This document shows, in pieces, positions 36,340 to 44,838 of a DNA stretch of 64,000 bases. The notes under the pieces are model-generated. The model searched no databases and was not told the origin of the DNA. It saw only the letters and a list, made by a program, of their open reading frames with translations. The DNA is from Neptunicoccus cionae (GTDB lineage Bacteria; Pseudomonadota; Alphaproteobacteria; Rhodobacterales; Rhodobacteraceae), in contig NZ_BMKA01000003.1 of the NCBI RefSeq assembly GCF_014643735.1, positions 248,001 to 312,000 of the forward strand, in the 5' to 3' direction. The translations under genes were made by a program, and so were the position numbers. The stretch's first letter is position 1. Every line of letters starts with the position of its first letter.

Positions 36340-37719
36340 ATGCGGCGTTTACTTACCAGACTTGTGACACTTGGAACGGTCAGCCTCGGGTTGGCCGTTT
36401 CTGTCGGTTTTGCCGCCCCCCTGTCCATGTCCCCCGAGGAGGCTCGCGCTTTTGCGTGGCGCTCTCTCCAAAATAACCGGCCCCACATCACCCTGCAAAT
36501 CGCTGATGCGTTGAACAAGCGTGATCCCGACAGTTTTGAGGCAAACCTGTTGCGCGGTGAGGCTCTGCGCAGCCTGCAACAGCCCAAAGCCGCCAAGGGC
36601 GCTGCGCTGAAGGCATGGGCGCTTGCACAGACGTCCGAACACCGGTTTAACGCCGCCCATCTGGTGGCCAAAAGCTATTTTGCGGACGGGGCCAAGCTGC
36701 GCGCACAGTTCTGGTTGCGTCGTGCTGCACAAAATGCGCCGGATGCTAAGGCGCGGCGGTTGGCACGGCGGGATTTCAACTTTGTGCGCCGCAGCAAACC
36801 ACTTTCTACTGCTCTATCGTTTTCGGTATTCCCCTCCTCCAATATCAACAACGGCTCCACCAATGACGCGCTGGTGATCGGTGGGCTGCCTTTCCGCGTG
36901 CCTGCTTCTGGCCAACCCCATTCTGGGACTGGGTTCCGGCTTGGGGTTCACACACGTTATAACAAGGCGCTGAATGACACCACTTTGCTGCGGCTCGGGT
37001 TCAGTGCGACAGGCACCACCTATAGGTTGTCCAGCGATTCCAAAGCACTCGGTTCTGGTAAAACCGGCTCAGATTTCGCTTATGGCGCGGTGGAGGTTCA
37101 GGCCGGTGTAACGCTTTATCCTGACAGCGGCCAAACGCCGGGCTTTGGTGCTTCACGCTTTGATCTCGCGCTTGGGCGGAGCTGGTATGGCGGCAGCCCC
37201 CTGTCCAATTATTTACGCGCCAGTGCGGGGCAGGATTACCACTTCTCAAAAACCGCGAGGCTGCGCGGCACGCTGCAACTGGAACGTCAGAACCGTCTTG
37301 ATGCAGCCATTTCTTCCGCCAATATCGCCAGCTTGAACTTGGAAATGCAGCACCGGTTCAAAAACCGCGCTCGTGTGGGCTATGGCATTTACCTGCGCGA
37401 TACGTCCTCACGTTCTAATCTGGTGGAAAGCCGCGTTGCGGGGGGACAGGTCACTTATACTCCGCCGCCCCTGCCTATTGATGTGGTGCCGACCTTCTCC
37501 CTTTCAGCAGAGCGCACGGATTACCCCCGCCTGAACATAGGGGGCGTCCAACGGGTGGATGAGCGGGCCCGCGCAGCGGTTTCGCTTTTGTTTCCGAAGG
37601 TGAATTACTATGGCTTTGCCCCGACACTGAACCTCAGCGCGAGCAGAACAAATTCCACCATTCCGATCTATTCCACCAAGGATCTGCGGATGAACATCGG
37701 CTTTAAGTCCACCTTTTAA
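36340..37719 (+). CDS. Slam-like surface lipoprotein assembly modifier (TPR + DUF560 barrel)
   Basis: A 459-residue protein: signal peptide 1-26, an N-terminal TPR-like helical domain (about 30-150), and a C-terminal DUF560 outer-membrane barrel. The barrel begins SFSVFPSSNINNGST and GLPFRVPASGQPHSGTGFRLGV and ends with the outer-membrane signature phenylalanine. Size and order of parts match Neisseria Slam1/Slam2, which move lipoproteins from the periplasm to the cell surface. It is encoded 20 bases after its probable cargo lipoprotein. Assignment rests on architecture and motifs, not on a search. Confidence 0.82.
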   Translation: MRRLLTRLVTLGTVSLGLAVSVGFAAPLSMSPEEARAFAWRSLQNNRPHITLQIADALNKRDPDSFEANLLRGEALRSLQQPKAAKGAALKAWALAQTSEHRFNAAHLVAKSYFADGAKLRAQFWLRRAAQNAPDAKARRLARRDFNFVRRSKPLSTALSFSVFPSSNINNGSTNDALVIGGLPFRVPASGQPHSGTGFRLGVHTRYNKALNDTTLLRLGFSATGTTYRLSSDSKALGSGKTGSDFAYGAVEVQAGVTLYPDSGQTPGFGASRFDLALGRSWYGGSPLSNYLRASAGQDYHFSKTARLRGTLQLERQNRLDAAISSANIASLNLEMQHRFKNRARVGYGIYLRDTSSRSNLVESRVAGGQVTYTPPPLPIDVVPTFSLSAERTDYPRLNIGGVQRVDERARAAVSLLFPKVNYYGFAPTLNLSASRTNSTIPIYSTKDLRMNIGFKSTF

Positions 37720-37783
37720 TCCGACGGGTTTGCCGCAAAGCACAATGCAGGCTAAACTGGCCCCGAACTTAAGAGGGGCGCTG

Positions 37784-38485
37784 ATGGAAACAGCCCGCCA
37801 CCACTTCTACGCCTTATCGCTCGCTGCCGTGACGTGGCTGGCTGCTCCGATGGCACAGGCCTGCGGCATTGCGCTGGCATTGGCGGTGGATGTATCCGGC
37901 TCGGTTGATGATCGAGAGTACGATCTGCAGATGGGCGGGCTCGCCGCTGCCTTGCGGGACGGATTGGTTGCGGATGCCCTTCTTGCCGAAGAGGCCGCAG
38001 TGATGGTGGTTCTATGGTCTGGCAGTTCACGCCAAACAGTAGTGGTGGATTGGCAGCGCCTTATGACGCCCGAGGATGTCGAACGTCTTGCCAAATCCGT
38101 TGAACGTGTCCCCCGCCAGTGGCGCAACTTTTCAACCGGCATCGGAGAAGCGCTTATCTTCACCGCAAACCGGTTCGGCCCTGTTGCAGATTGCGCCCGC
38201 CGCGTAATCGACGTGTCCGGCGATGGCACTTCAAACGAAGGCGCGCCCCCTGAAGAAATCAAGGAAATCCTTGCCGCAGCGGGCTATGTCATAAACGGGC
38301 TATCCATCGAAGGCGAAACCGCCCAGCTTACGGAATATTACCGCAAAAACGTGATCGCTGGTCCAAATGCTTTCGTCCTGCCAGCCTTCGGCTTTTTCGA
38401 CTACCCCGAAAAGATCCGCAGAAAGCTGATCCGCGAAGTCACCAAGCAAGTCGCCCAAGGGTCGGACACAAAAGAAGACGGATAA
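37784..38485 (+). CDS. DUF1194 exported protein with VWA-like fold
   Basis: A 233-residue protein with a signal peptide (residues 1-26, ending MAQA) and a VWA-like domain whose MIDAS motif is DVSGSVD (about 37-43); VIDVSGDGTSNEGAPP is the second conserved block. DUF1194 proteins are common in Rhodobacteraceae and of unknown function. The ATG at 37784 is chosen because AAGAGGGG precedes it and it gives the signal peptide; the frame start at 37730 is rejected. It follows the Slam-like gene by 64 bases and might be co-transcribed with it, but no functional link is evident. Confidence 0.85.
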   Translation: METARHHFYALSLAAVTWLAAPMAQACGIALALAVDVSGSVDDREYDLQMGGLAAALRDGLVADALLAEEAAVMVVLWSGSSRQTVVVDWQRLMTPEDVERLAKSVERVPRQWRNFSTGIGEALIFTANRFGPVADCARRVIDVSGDGTSNEGAPPEEIKEILAAAGYVINGLSIEGETAQLTEYYRKNVIAGPNAFVLPAFGFFDYPEKIRRKLIREVTKQVAQGSDTKEDG

Positions 38486-38533
38486 ATCCGCCTTCAATGT
38501 TCCAAAAATACTCAATACCCACGCTTCACAGGC

Positions 38534-39367
38534 TCAATGCGTCCCCGCGTTCCCCGCACCATTAGGGAAGAACAACTGCTGCCCGTCCCGCGTGTAAGCC
38601 GCTATCAGCGATTGGCCCGCTTCCGAAAGCATCCAGTGAAGAAACATCTGCGCCCCTTGTGCGTTCACATGGGGATGGCGTTCGGGATTGACGGCGATGA
38701 TGCCATATTGATTGAACAGCGCAGCGTCTCCGGCGAACAGAATGTCGTGCTGGTCCTTTCCGGCAAAGGCGATCCATGTGGCGCGGTCGGTCAGGGTGTA
38801 ACCCTCGGATTCCACAGCAATCCTTAGGGTCGCGCCCATGCCCGCACCGGTTTCGCGGTACCATTGGCCATCAGCGCTTTCAACATCTACACCGGCATCA
38901 GCCCAGAGACTGCGCTCTTTCTTGTGGGTGCCGCTGTCATCGCCACGGGAAAAGAACGGCGTGCCACTGACGGCAATCTTTCCCAGCAGATCCGGCAAGG
39001 TTTCGACCACCCGCAGCCCGTCAGGGTCGGTCTTTGGCCCCACCAGCACAAAATCATTATACATCAAATCGAACCGCTCCACTCCGTAACCATCGGCTAC
39101 GAAAGCCTCCTCTGCAGCTTTGGCATGAACCAGCAACACATCCGCATCCCCGTTCCGCGCGTTGTTGATCGCCTGACCGGTTCCAACCGAAACAACGTCT
39201 ACGCGCAGACCGGTTTCGGCCTCAAACAGAGGGAGGAGATAGGCATAGAGGCCGGAATTTTCTGTCGAAGTGGTGGATTGCACCAGAACCCGCGCCGGAT
39301 CGGCCAGAACGAGGTTGCCAGCAACAGCAAACACCGCAAGACTGCCAAGGAATTTGAAAATACGCAT
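38534..39367 (-). CDS. tupA: tungstate-type ABC transporter substrate-binding protein (TupA-like)
   Basis: A 277-residue periplasmic binding protein: signal peptide 1-22, then VQSTTSTENSGLYAYLLPLFE, which marks the oxyanion-binding TupA/WtpA group. PFFSRGDDSGTHKKE (central) and ETGAGMGATLRIA complete the anion pocket. By family it delivers tungstate (or molybdate) to a TupB/TupC transporter. Neither tupB nor tupC is in the window downstream, so the gene is an orphan here. It is divergent from a ModE-like regulator across a perfect palindrome, which probably controls both. Confidence 0.88.
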   Translation of the reverse strand: MRIFKFLGSLAVFAVAGNLVLADPARVLVQSTTSTENSGLYAYLLPLFEAETGLRVDVVSVGTGQAINNARNGDADVLLVHAKAAEEAFVADGYGVERFDLMYNDFVLVGPKTDPDGLRVVETLPDLLGKIAVSGTPFFSRGDDSGTHKKERSLWADAGVDVESADGQWYRETGAGMGATLRIAVESEGYTLTDRATWIAFAGKDQHDILFAGDAALFNQYGIIAVNPERHPHVNAQGAQMFLHWMLSEAGQSLIAAYTRDGQQLFFPNGAGNAGTH

Positions 39368-39389
39368 GGAGCGCCTCCGCTGAAGAATC

Positions 39390-39413
39390 CAATGTGCTAA
39401 TTTTAGCACATTG
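39390..39413. promoter_or_regulatory. 24-bp palindromic operator between tupA and the ModE-like gene
   Basis: The arms CAATGTGCTAA (39390-39400) and TTAGCACATTG (39403-39413) are perfect inverted repeats with a 2-base spacer. It lies 22 bases upstream of the tupA start and 46 bases upstream of the regulator start, in the position expected for an operator controlling both. ModE-type boxes are also AT-rich palindromes, but this sequence is not the E. coli ModE consensus. Confidence 0.75.
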
Positions 39414-39459
39414 CACAATCGGTAGCCCCTGCCCCCGTCACACGCAAGCCTGAAGACCA

Positions 39460-39870
39460 ATGAGCACAAAGAAAAACAACCGCCGCGCAGAACGGATCGC
39501 ACAAACACCTCAGTTGCGGGCGAAAGTTCTGGTACGCAATGACATGATTGGCGCCGGTAAAATCGAATTGCTGCGCCGCATTGGGGACACAGGCTCGATC
39601 AGTGCTGCCGCCAAGGACATGGGGCTCGGCTATCGCCGCGCACTGTTTTTGATCGAAACGACCCAGCGCATGTTTGACAGCCCTTTGTTAATTACCGAAC
39701 GGGGCGGCAGCAGTGCAGGCAGCAGGCTGACCCCGCTTGGCCGCGCATTGGTTGAACGTCACGGGGCTTTTGAAGACGCACTCGCCGACAGTGCCGCCGG
39801 TTTTCTGGACTGGCTGGAGGAACACCAAAACCGCGACCCCCTGAGCGAGCCGAAACCTGAACCCCCTTGA
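39460..39870 (+). CDS. ModE-like winged-helix regulator (N-terminal DNA-binding domain only)
   Basis: A 136-residue protein with the ModE/LysR-type helix-turn-helix: GAGKIELLRRIGDTGSISAAAKDMGLGYRRALFLIETTQRMF (about 30-72), then the wing LLITERGGSSAGSRLTPLGRALV. It lacks the molbindin domains of full ModE, so it cannot sense oxyanion the way E. coli ModE does by the known route. It is divergent from tupA, with the palindrome between. A repressor/activator of tungstate or molybdate uptake is the likely role. Confidence 0.85.
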   Translation: MSTKKNNRRAERIAQTPQLRAKVLVRNDMIGAGKIELLRRIGDTGSISAAAKDMGLGYRRALFLIETTQRMFDSPLLITERGGSSAGSRLTPLGRALVERHGAFEDALADSAAGFLDWLEEHQNRDPLSEPKPEPP

Positions 39871-39928
39871 AAGACCCGCAGGCTGCGCCTATATCAGTCA
39901 TGTTCCGCTTGCGGGACTATGGTGATAA

Positions 39929-40219
39929 ACGCGCATGTAATAAACGGATCGGACCCGGGGGCGGTACCCGGCGACTCCACCAAAACACCTGTCTTTGCAG
40001 GGGGTACGGGGTCGAAACAGGATCGACGGACGTCTAAAGATGTTAGCTTTTACTCGGTGAGTTACCACCGTTATCGGTACATTTAAGCTAGTTGCAAATG
40101 ACAACAGAGCTCCAGTTGCCCTCGCTGCGTAAGCAGTGCGGAATACTGAAAACTTAGTCCTAGGCTTTGCAGCCTAGGCGGGGTCCGCAGGCACCTGGCA
40201 ACAGAAGCCTGCACTTTCA
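39929..40219 (+). ncRNA. ssrA: transfer-messenger RNA, circularly permuted two-piece form
   Basis: The acceptor piece comes first: a T-arm-like hairpin CCGGG/CCCGG (39955-39971) and CGACTCC plus ACCA ending at 39982. The coding piece starts at GGGGTCG (40008-40014), which pairs fully with CGACTCC to rebuild the acceptor stem; GGATCGACGG follows as in other tmRNAs. The tag frame at 40094-40132 reads ANDNRAPVALAA and stops at TAA. A hairpin CCTAGGC/GCCTAGG (40159-40178) and the GCAGGC/GCCTGC pairing (40187-40212) close the coding piece. Outer ends are approximate. The intervening loop 39983-40007 is removed in alphaproteobacteria. The encoded tag marks stalled polypeptides for ClpXP. Confidence 0.9.
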
Positions 40220-40334
40220 TCTCAGTTTGGTATCCCAGCAGCGTCCGGCACGGCCCCGCCTATCCCGGCTTTGACGTTTTGCTACGCAAACCGCACAGGT
40301 CCGCAGGCACCTGGCAACAGAAGCCTGCACTTTC
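40182..40334 (+). repeat. 37-bp direct repeat of the tmRNA 3' segment
   Basis: The last 37 bases of the tmRNA coding piece (40182-40218, starting GGTCCGCAGGCACCTGG) recur exactly at 40298-40334, after 79 bases of unrelated sequence. Such a duplication is what an attachment site or a slipped duplication would leave at a tmRNA gene. Confidence 0.85.
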
Positions 40335-40481
40335 TCCCCCTCATTGTCGTTTCCAATTGCCCTTTGCTGCCACAGTCGTGTTTTTTCGGGCGCTAACGCA
40401 ATTCTTCGCCAAGTTGCACTTTCCATAGTGGCTGAACCAGCTATTGTAAGGGAAAGACCCTAAAACCGCTTGGCAGACCAC

Positions 40482-40973
40482 ATGACAGATACCATTCCTT
40501 ACGGCCAGTTGATGCACCGCGCCATGCGGGGGCTGATGCGAGAGTTGTTGATCGACATTTCCAAAGCGGGGCATCTTCCCGGCGAACACCATTTCTTCAT
40601 CACATTCGACACCAACCATCCAGGCGTGGATATCGCGGATTGGCTGCGGGAACGCTATCCCGAGGATATGACCGTGGTCATGCAGCACTGGTTTGACAAT
40701 CTCGTGGTCAGCGAAGATCGGTTTGCTGTGACGTTGAATTTTGGCGACCAACCAGAACCGCTGGTTATTCCGTTTGACGCCATTCGTACCTTTGTGGATC
40801 CGTCGGTGGAATTCGGACTGCGCTTTGAAACCCACGAGGATGACGAAGACGACGATTTCGACGATGTGCCAGAAAGCCCGATGATCGTCATTGACGAAGA
40901 TGAAGACGACACAGAAGAGCCGCCCAAAGGCGAAGCAGAAATCGTGTCGCTCGACAGTTTCCGCAAACAGTAA
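40482..40973 (+). CDS. sspB: ClpXP adaptor SspB, alphaproteobacterial type
   Basis: A 163-residue protein with the SspB fold region (about 1-110: LPGEHHFFITFDTNHPGVDIADWLRERYPEDMTVVMQHWFDNL) and an acidic linker (about 118-145). A short C-terminal tail (EIVSLDSFRKQ) is in the position of the ClpX-binding peptide. SspB binds the ssrA tag and hands tagged proteins to ClpXP. It lies about 260 bases after the tmRNA gene, joining tag and adaptor. The ATG at 40482 is chosen (MTDTIPYGQL), since the frame start at 40470 is a TTG with no better ribosome site. Confidence 0.92.
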   Translation: MTDTIPYGQLMHRAMRGLMRELLIDISKAGHLPGEHHFFITFDTNHPGVDIADWLRERYPEDMTVVMQHWFDNLVVSEDRFAVTLNFGDQPEPLVIPFDAIRTFVDPSVEFGLRFETHEDDEDDDFDDVPESPMIVIDEDEDDTEEPPKGEAEIVSLDSFRKQ

Positions 40974-41006
40974 TTTCGCCTAACAGGCGCCGGTACTGAT
41001 ATTTCC

Positions 41007-41030
41007 AAAGGGGCCGTGAGGCCCCTTTTC
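41007..41030. terminator. bidirectional terminator between sspB and the TPR gene
   Basis: The stem AAAGGGGCC / GGCCCCTTT (41007-41015 with 41020-41028) has a 4-base loop and a T run on the + strand, 33 bases after the sspB stop and 14 bases past the convergent TPR gene. Confidence 0.85.
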
Positions 41031-41042
41031 TCTGCGCTGGTC

Positions 41043-42680
41043 CTAGTGCTCCAACCGGCAAAAGCAGGAAGCGCGGATCGGCTGGTCGGCGCGGGCGTTG
41101 GCAATGTCGAGCCGCTGCTTGATCAGATGCGCCTCTGCCGCTTGTCCGGTTTTCATCAGGCATTCATGCAACCCGTGTAGCGCCCAGACGTTATCGGGAT
41201 TTTGACAGGCTCGTGAAAGCTTGCCATCGAGTCCCAGATCGGCGCGGTATACCGCTTCGGCCTCTTCCACCCTGCCCTGTTCCAACAGCAGCGCCCCAAG
41301 CGCGTGGCGGCTTGGTTGCATCCAGCCCCATGGCTCTTCATAGGGTAGATTATCATCCAGCTCGACCGAGCGGCGCAGGTGCGCAAAGGCCGTGTCGTAC
41401 TCCCCTTTGCGATAGGCCAGTTCCCCTTCCAGCATTTCCGTTCCGATGTTTAGAATATCCGAGCACAAGTTGTTAAACAGCACCCGCGTTTCTGGCACTG
41501 CGGCTTTGGCCGGATAAAAGGCGGCGCGGTGGTGTTCAGCGCCAGCGACATCCCCGCTGGCCGCACAAGCCACTGCCTTGGCATAGGCTGTCAACGCGTG
41601 GGTGAAGGCAAAAAGTTCTGCATCTTCGGGCGGCGTGTAGGCTTTGATCGCGTCCCACTGCCCAAACCGGATCAACGCGTGCAGGCGCATTGGGAAATAG
41701 CTTTCAATCCAATCCGCCGCAGGTTCAATCACCTCGGGTGTCAGCAAGGTTTCAAGGTGATCCGCTGCCTCCAGTGCAGGTCCGATCTGGCCAAGGAACA
41801 TCGCACCATAAAGCTGAAAATGCAGGTTGTGGCACATATAGGTGGTGTAAAACGTAAAGGGACCGTGTTCTGCCAGATACTTTTGATCCGCCTGCCACGC
41901 CCGCCGGTTTCGCAAAACCACGTTGCTGTATTCTCCGCAAAGCACATCAATATGGGTCGCCATATGCTGCAAATGCCCCGCATCAGGCACCAGTCCTGTC
42001 AGCGCATCCCCCGCCTTAAGCGCCTTTTCAGGATGGGGCGACATTTCCATGAGGTGGATATACATATGCAGCAGCCCCGGATGGATCATCGCCACCGGAT
42101 CATTGGCGAAGGCGGTTTCCATCAGGGTCATCGCTTCTGCCGTGCTTGCGTTTTGGGCAGGCGCGCCTGACTTCAAATCCCAAAGCATCCAAGGCGTGCG
42201 GCCCATCAGCGCCTCGGCCGTCAGAGCGCAAATATCGAGATCGGTGGGAAACTGCTGGTAAACCTCGCGCATCGCTTGTGCGTAAGATTCTGTATAGGGT
42301 TGGAAATCTTCAATCTCGGCCTGCTCCACATTGCGGGCTGCCAATGCGCGCACCAGTGCCTGTTCTTCGGGCGAGGCCTGTTCCACCCCCGCCAAGGCCG
42401 CCGCGTAGTGCTGGTTAAACAGCGCCACCGCTTTCTGTTTCTCACTGAAAGGGTAATCCGGCCACGTATAGTTATAGTTGGGCCCGATGGCGTAGCAGAT
42501 GCCCCAATGGGCCATGACACAGGCAGGATCATACTCCAGCGCCCTCTGAAAACAGGCGATGGCCTCGTTGTGGTTAAACCCGAAGGTCCAGTTCAGCCCG
42601 CGATCAAACCAGCGTTGGGCCTGTTCTGACGGGGTGGCAATGGCGCGGCTGTGGGCGCCCAGATCAAAATAGCTGTCCAT
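41043..42680 (-). CDS. tetratricopeptide-repeat protein
   Basis: A 545-residue soluble protein built of TPR-like helical pairs. The first ones are WFDRGLNWTFGFNHNEAIACFQRALEYDPACVMAHWGICYAIG, and the last are GALLLEQGRVEEAEAVYRADLG and NPDNVWALHGLHECLMKTGQ. A histidine- and methionine-rich central region (HPGLLHMYIHLMEMSPHPEKAL) is conserved in this family of unknown function. The frame extends far upstream to 43166, but MDSYFDLG at 42680 is the plausible start because the rest is antisense to fumC. It is divergent from fumC. Confidence 0.85.
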   Translation of the reverse strand: MDSYFDLGAHSRAIATPSEQAQRWFDRGLNWTFGFNHNEAIACFQRALEYDPACVMAHWGICYAIGPNYNYTWPDYPFSEKQKAVALFNQHYAAALAGVEQASPEEQALVRALAARNVEQAEIEDFQPYTESYAQAMREVYQQFPTDLDICALTAEALMGRTPWMLWDLKSGAPAQNASTAEAMTLMETAFANDPVAMIHPGLLHMYIHLMEMSPHPEKALKAGDALTGLVPDAGHLQHMATHIDVLCGEYSNVVLRNRRAWQADQKYLAEHGPFTFYTTYMCHNLHFQLYGAMFLGQIGPALEAADHLETLLTPEVIEPAADWIESYFPMRLHALIRFGQWDAIKAYTPPEDAELFAFTHALTAYAKAVACAASGDVAGAEHHRAAFYPAKAAVPETRVLFNNLCSDILNIGTEMLEGELAYRKGEYDTAFAHLRRSVELDDNLPYEEPWGWMQPSRHALGALLLEQGRVEEAEAVYRADLGLDGKLSRACQNPDNVWALHGLHECLMKTGQAAEAHLIKQRLDIANARADQPIRASCFCRLEH

Positions 42681-42767
42681 TGCACTACAGTGGAATGACT
42701 TTTGGACGTTGGCAAGGGCCATCCCGCCCAGTATATGGAAGCCAACTTTTTCACACAGGAGCCCAAC

Positions 42768-44159
42768 ATGAGCGACACCCGCACAGAAACCGACAGTTTT
42801 GGCCCGTTGGAAGTTCCTTCCGACAAATATTGGGGCGCACAAACCCAGCGCAGCCTGAAAAACTTCCCGATTGGCTGGGAAAAACAACCGGTTGCCGTGG
42901 TTCGCGCCCTTGGTGTGATCAAACAAGCCTGTGCGCAGGCGAATAAGGAACTGGGCAAAATTCCCGCCGAACTGGCCGATGCGATGATCGCAGCCGCTGG
43001 TGAAGTGGTAGAGGGCAAGCTGGACGATCACTTCCCGCTGGTGGTTTGGCAGACAGGTTCGGGCACCCAGTCCAACATGAACGCGAACGAAGTTGTTTCC
43101 AACCGCGCGATCGAAATGCTGGGCGGTGAACTGGGCAGCAAAACACCTGTTCACCCCAACGATCACTGCAACATGGGGCAGTCTTCAAACGACACTTTCC
43201 CGACAGCGATGCATATTTCGGCGGCGATGACCGCCCATGACGTGCTGATCCCCGGTCTGGAAAAGCTGCACGCGGCACTGGCTGCCAAAGCCGAGGCCTT
43301 CAAGGACATCATCAAGATCGGTCGCACCCACACGCAGGACGCGACTCCGCTGACACTGGGTCAGGAATTTGGTGGCTATGCCTATCAGGTCGAACAAGGC
43401 ATCAAGCGGGTGAAACACGCGCTGGAAAACATCTATCCGCTGGCCCAAGGCGGCACGGCTGTTGGCACAGGTTTGAACACGCCCAAGGGCTGGGGTGAAA
43501 TGGTTGCCAAGAATATGGCTGACATCACCGGCCTGCCCTTTGTCACCGCTCCGAATAAGTTTGAGGCGCTCGCCGCCCATGACGCCCATGTGGAAATGTC
43601 TGGTGCGCTGAAGGTTGTTGCGGCGTCCCTGTTCAAGATTGCCAATGACATCCGCTTGCTCGGCTCTGGCCCGCGTTGTGGACTGGGCGAACTGATGTTG
43701 CCCGAGAATGAGCCCGGCTCCAGCATCATGCCTGGCAAAGTGAACCCGACCCAATGCGAAGCGCTGACACAGGTTTGCGCCCATGTGTTCGGGAATGACG
43801 CGGCGGTTGGTTTTGCCGGTTCGCAGGGCCATTTTGAGCTGAACGTCTACAAGCCGATGATGGCTTATAACGTGTTGCAATCCATGCAACTTTTGGGCGA
43901 TGCGTCGGTGGCCTTTACTGACAATTGCGTGGACGGGATCGAAGCCGACGAAGAGCGGATTTCAAACCTGATGTGGGAAAGCCTGATGCTGGTCACTGCG
44001 CTGGCCCCTGAAATCGGGTATGACAACGCGACCAAAGTGGCCAAGACAGCCCACAAAAACCGCACCACACTGAAGGAAGAGGCCGTGAAGCTTGGCTTTG
44101 TTACTGCCGAACGGTTTGACGAAGTGGTGCAGCCTGCGGATATGATCGGCCCGAAATGA
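42768..44159 (+). CDS. fumC: class II fumarate hydratase
   Basis: A 463-residue homotetrameric TCA-cycle enzyme that interconverts fumarate and malate. The signature [15 protein letters not shown] and the active-site region [17 protein letters not shown] are present, as is [18 protein letters not shown]. The ATG at 42768 follows AGGAG at 42757-42761; the longer frame start at 42702 is rejected. Followed by a strong terminator. Confidence 0.97.
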   Translation: MSDTRTETDSFGPLEVPSDKYWGAQTQRSLKNFPIGWEKQPVAVVRALGVIKQACAQANKELGKIPAELADAMIAAAGEVVEGKLDDHFPLVVWQTGSGTQSNMNANEVVSNRAIEMLGGELGSKTPVHPNDHCNMGQSSNDTFPTAMHISAAMTAHDVLIPGLEKLHAALAAKAEAFKDIIKIGRTHTQDATPLTLGQEFGGYAYQVEQGIKRVKHALENIYPLAQGGTAVGTGLNTPKGWGEMVAKNMADITGLPFVTAPNKFEALAAHDAHVEMSGALKVVAASLFKIANDIRLLGSGPRCGLGELMLPENEPGSSIMPGKVNPTQCEALTQVCAHVFGNDAAVGFAGSQGHFELNVYKPMMAYNVLQSMQLLGDASVAFTDNCVDGIEADEERISNLMWESLMLVTALAPEIGYDNATKVAKTAHKNRTTLKEEAVKLGFVTAERFDEVVQPADMIGPK

Positions 44160-44184
44160 GCGCCCTTCCCGCACCAGAACGATC

Positions 44185-44219
44185 AGAGCCGCCCTGCCCC
44201 GCGCAGTGGCGGCTCTTTT
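44185..44219 (+). terminator. fumC terminator
   Basis: The stem AGAGCCGCC / GGCGGCTCT (44185-44193 with 44208-44216) is followed by TTTA, 25 bases after fumC. Confidence 0.85.
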
Positions 44220-44717
44220 AATAAAAACCGAAATACTATGAATTTGCGCATTTACTAAATCCACAGCAGAACACTGTTAAGACCAAGGTGATTACAACAG
44301 TCAAAACGGGGTGGACCGATGAAATTAAATTACAGCTATGCATCAAAAACAGATGACCGCACAGGCAGGGAAGACTATCCCTGTGACAACACATGTGCGC
44401 GGGACCGTGACAACTCGGGCAAGCCGCTGGCGCCTTCTGCGTCACAGGATGCGGACTGGCTTGGCACTGGCGTCTTACGCGATGAATTCGCCACCAAAAG
44501 CGCCGCTTTCGCCTATCGCGCGGCCCACAGGCATCGGGCGTTGGCGTATCAGGCGTCTGCTACGGGTTGAATTACTAGCGACCGCTCCGCTCCACCCAAG
44601 GTAGATCGCACCATTTACAGCCATCCGCACAGTCCGAAAATAGTGATTTTTATGCCGATTCGAGCAATGTTTACGGGCTCTTGCGGGTTTAGTTCTTGTG
44701 TAGACCCTCCAGTTAAC

Positions 44718-44732
44718 TTAACCTTTTCTTAA
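44718..44732. promoter_or_regulatory. CtrA binding site TTAA-N7-TTAA
   Basis: TTAA at 44718-44721, seven bases (CCTTTTC), then TTAA at 44729-44732 is a perfect match to the CtrA full-site pattern of alphaproteobacteria. Another TTAA precedes it at 44713. It lies 106 bases before the Hint gene start, suitable for promoter control. CtrA regulates motility, gene transfer agents and quorum sensing in related bacteria. Confidence 0.65.
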
Positions 44733-44772
44733 CAACCTAAGCTTCCGTCAGAGAAGCAAAAGGTGAAGAGGC

Positions 44773-44835
44773 GGGCAGCGGATAACATCACCAGCATAAG
44801 GTGGGAGTCTATCTGCCCAAGGGTATCGGGCAGGT
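44773..44835 (+). promoter_or_regulatory. leader with mutually exclusive hairpins covering the Hint gene ribosome site
   Basis: GGGCAG occurs twice (44773-44778 and 44828-44833), and one CTGCCC (44813-44818) between them can pair with either. With the downstream copy the pairing grows to ATCTGCCC/GGGCAGGT and covers the AGGT ribosome site next to the TTG start at 44839. With the upstream copy it leaves it free. This is the layout of a translational switch; it is inferred from pairing only. Confidence 0.4.
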
Positions 44836-44838
44836 AAA

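Larger units (their letters stand above)
44220..44838. promoter_or_regulatory. 619-bp intergenic region before the first Hint gene
   Basis: After the fumC terminator there is no convincing gene. Two overlapping small frames (44319-44570 and 44338-44604, 83 and 88 codons) have no recognisable protein content and arginine-rich translations, and I leave them out. The right part carries a CtrA site (44718-44732) and a structured 5' leader (44773-44835). Confidence 0.5.

Noticed and set aside
40341-40835. A minus-strand frame over sspB.
   Set aside because: Antisense to sspB and without coding features.
44319-44604. Two overlapping small frames (83 and 88 codons) after the fumC terminator.
   Set aside because: Overlapping frames with arginine-rich, non-recognisable products; no ribosome site or conserved motif supports either.
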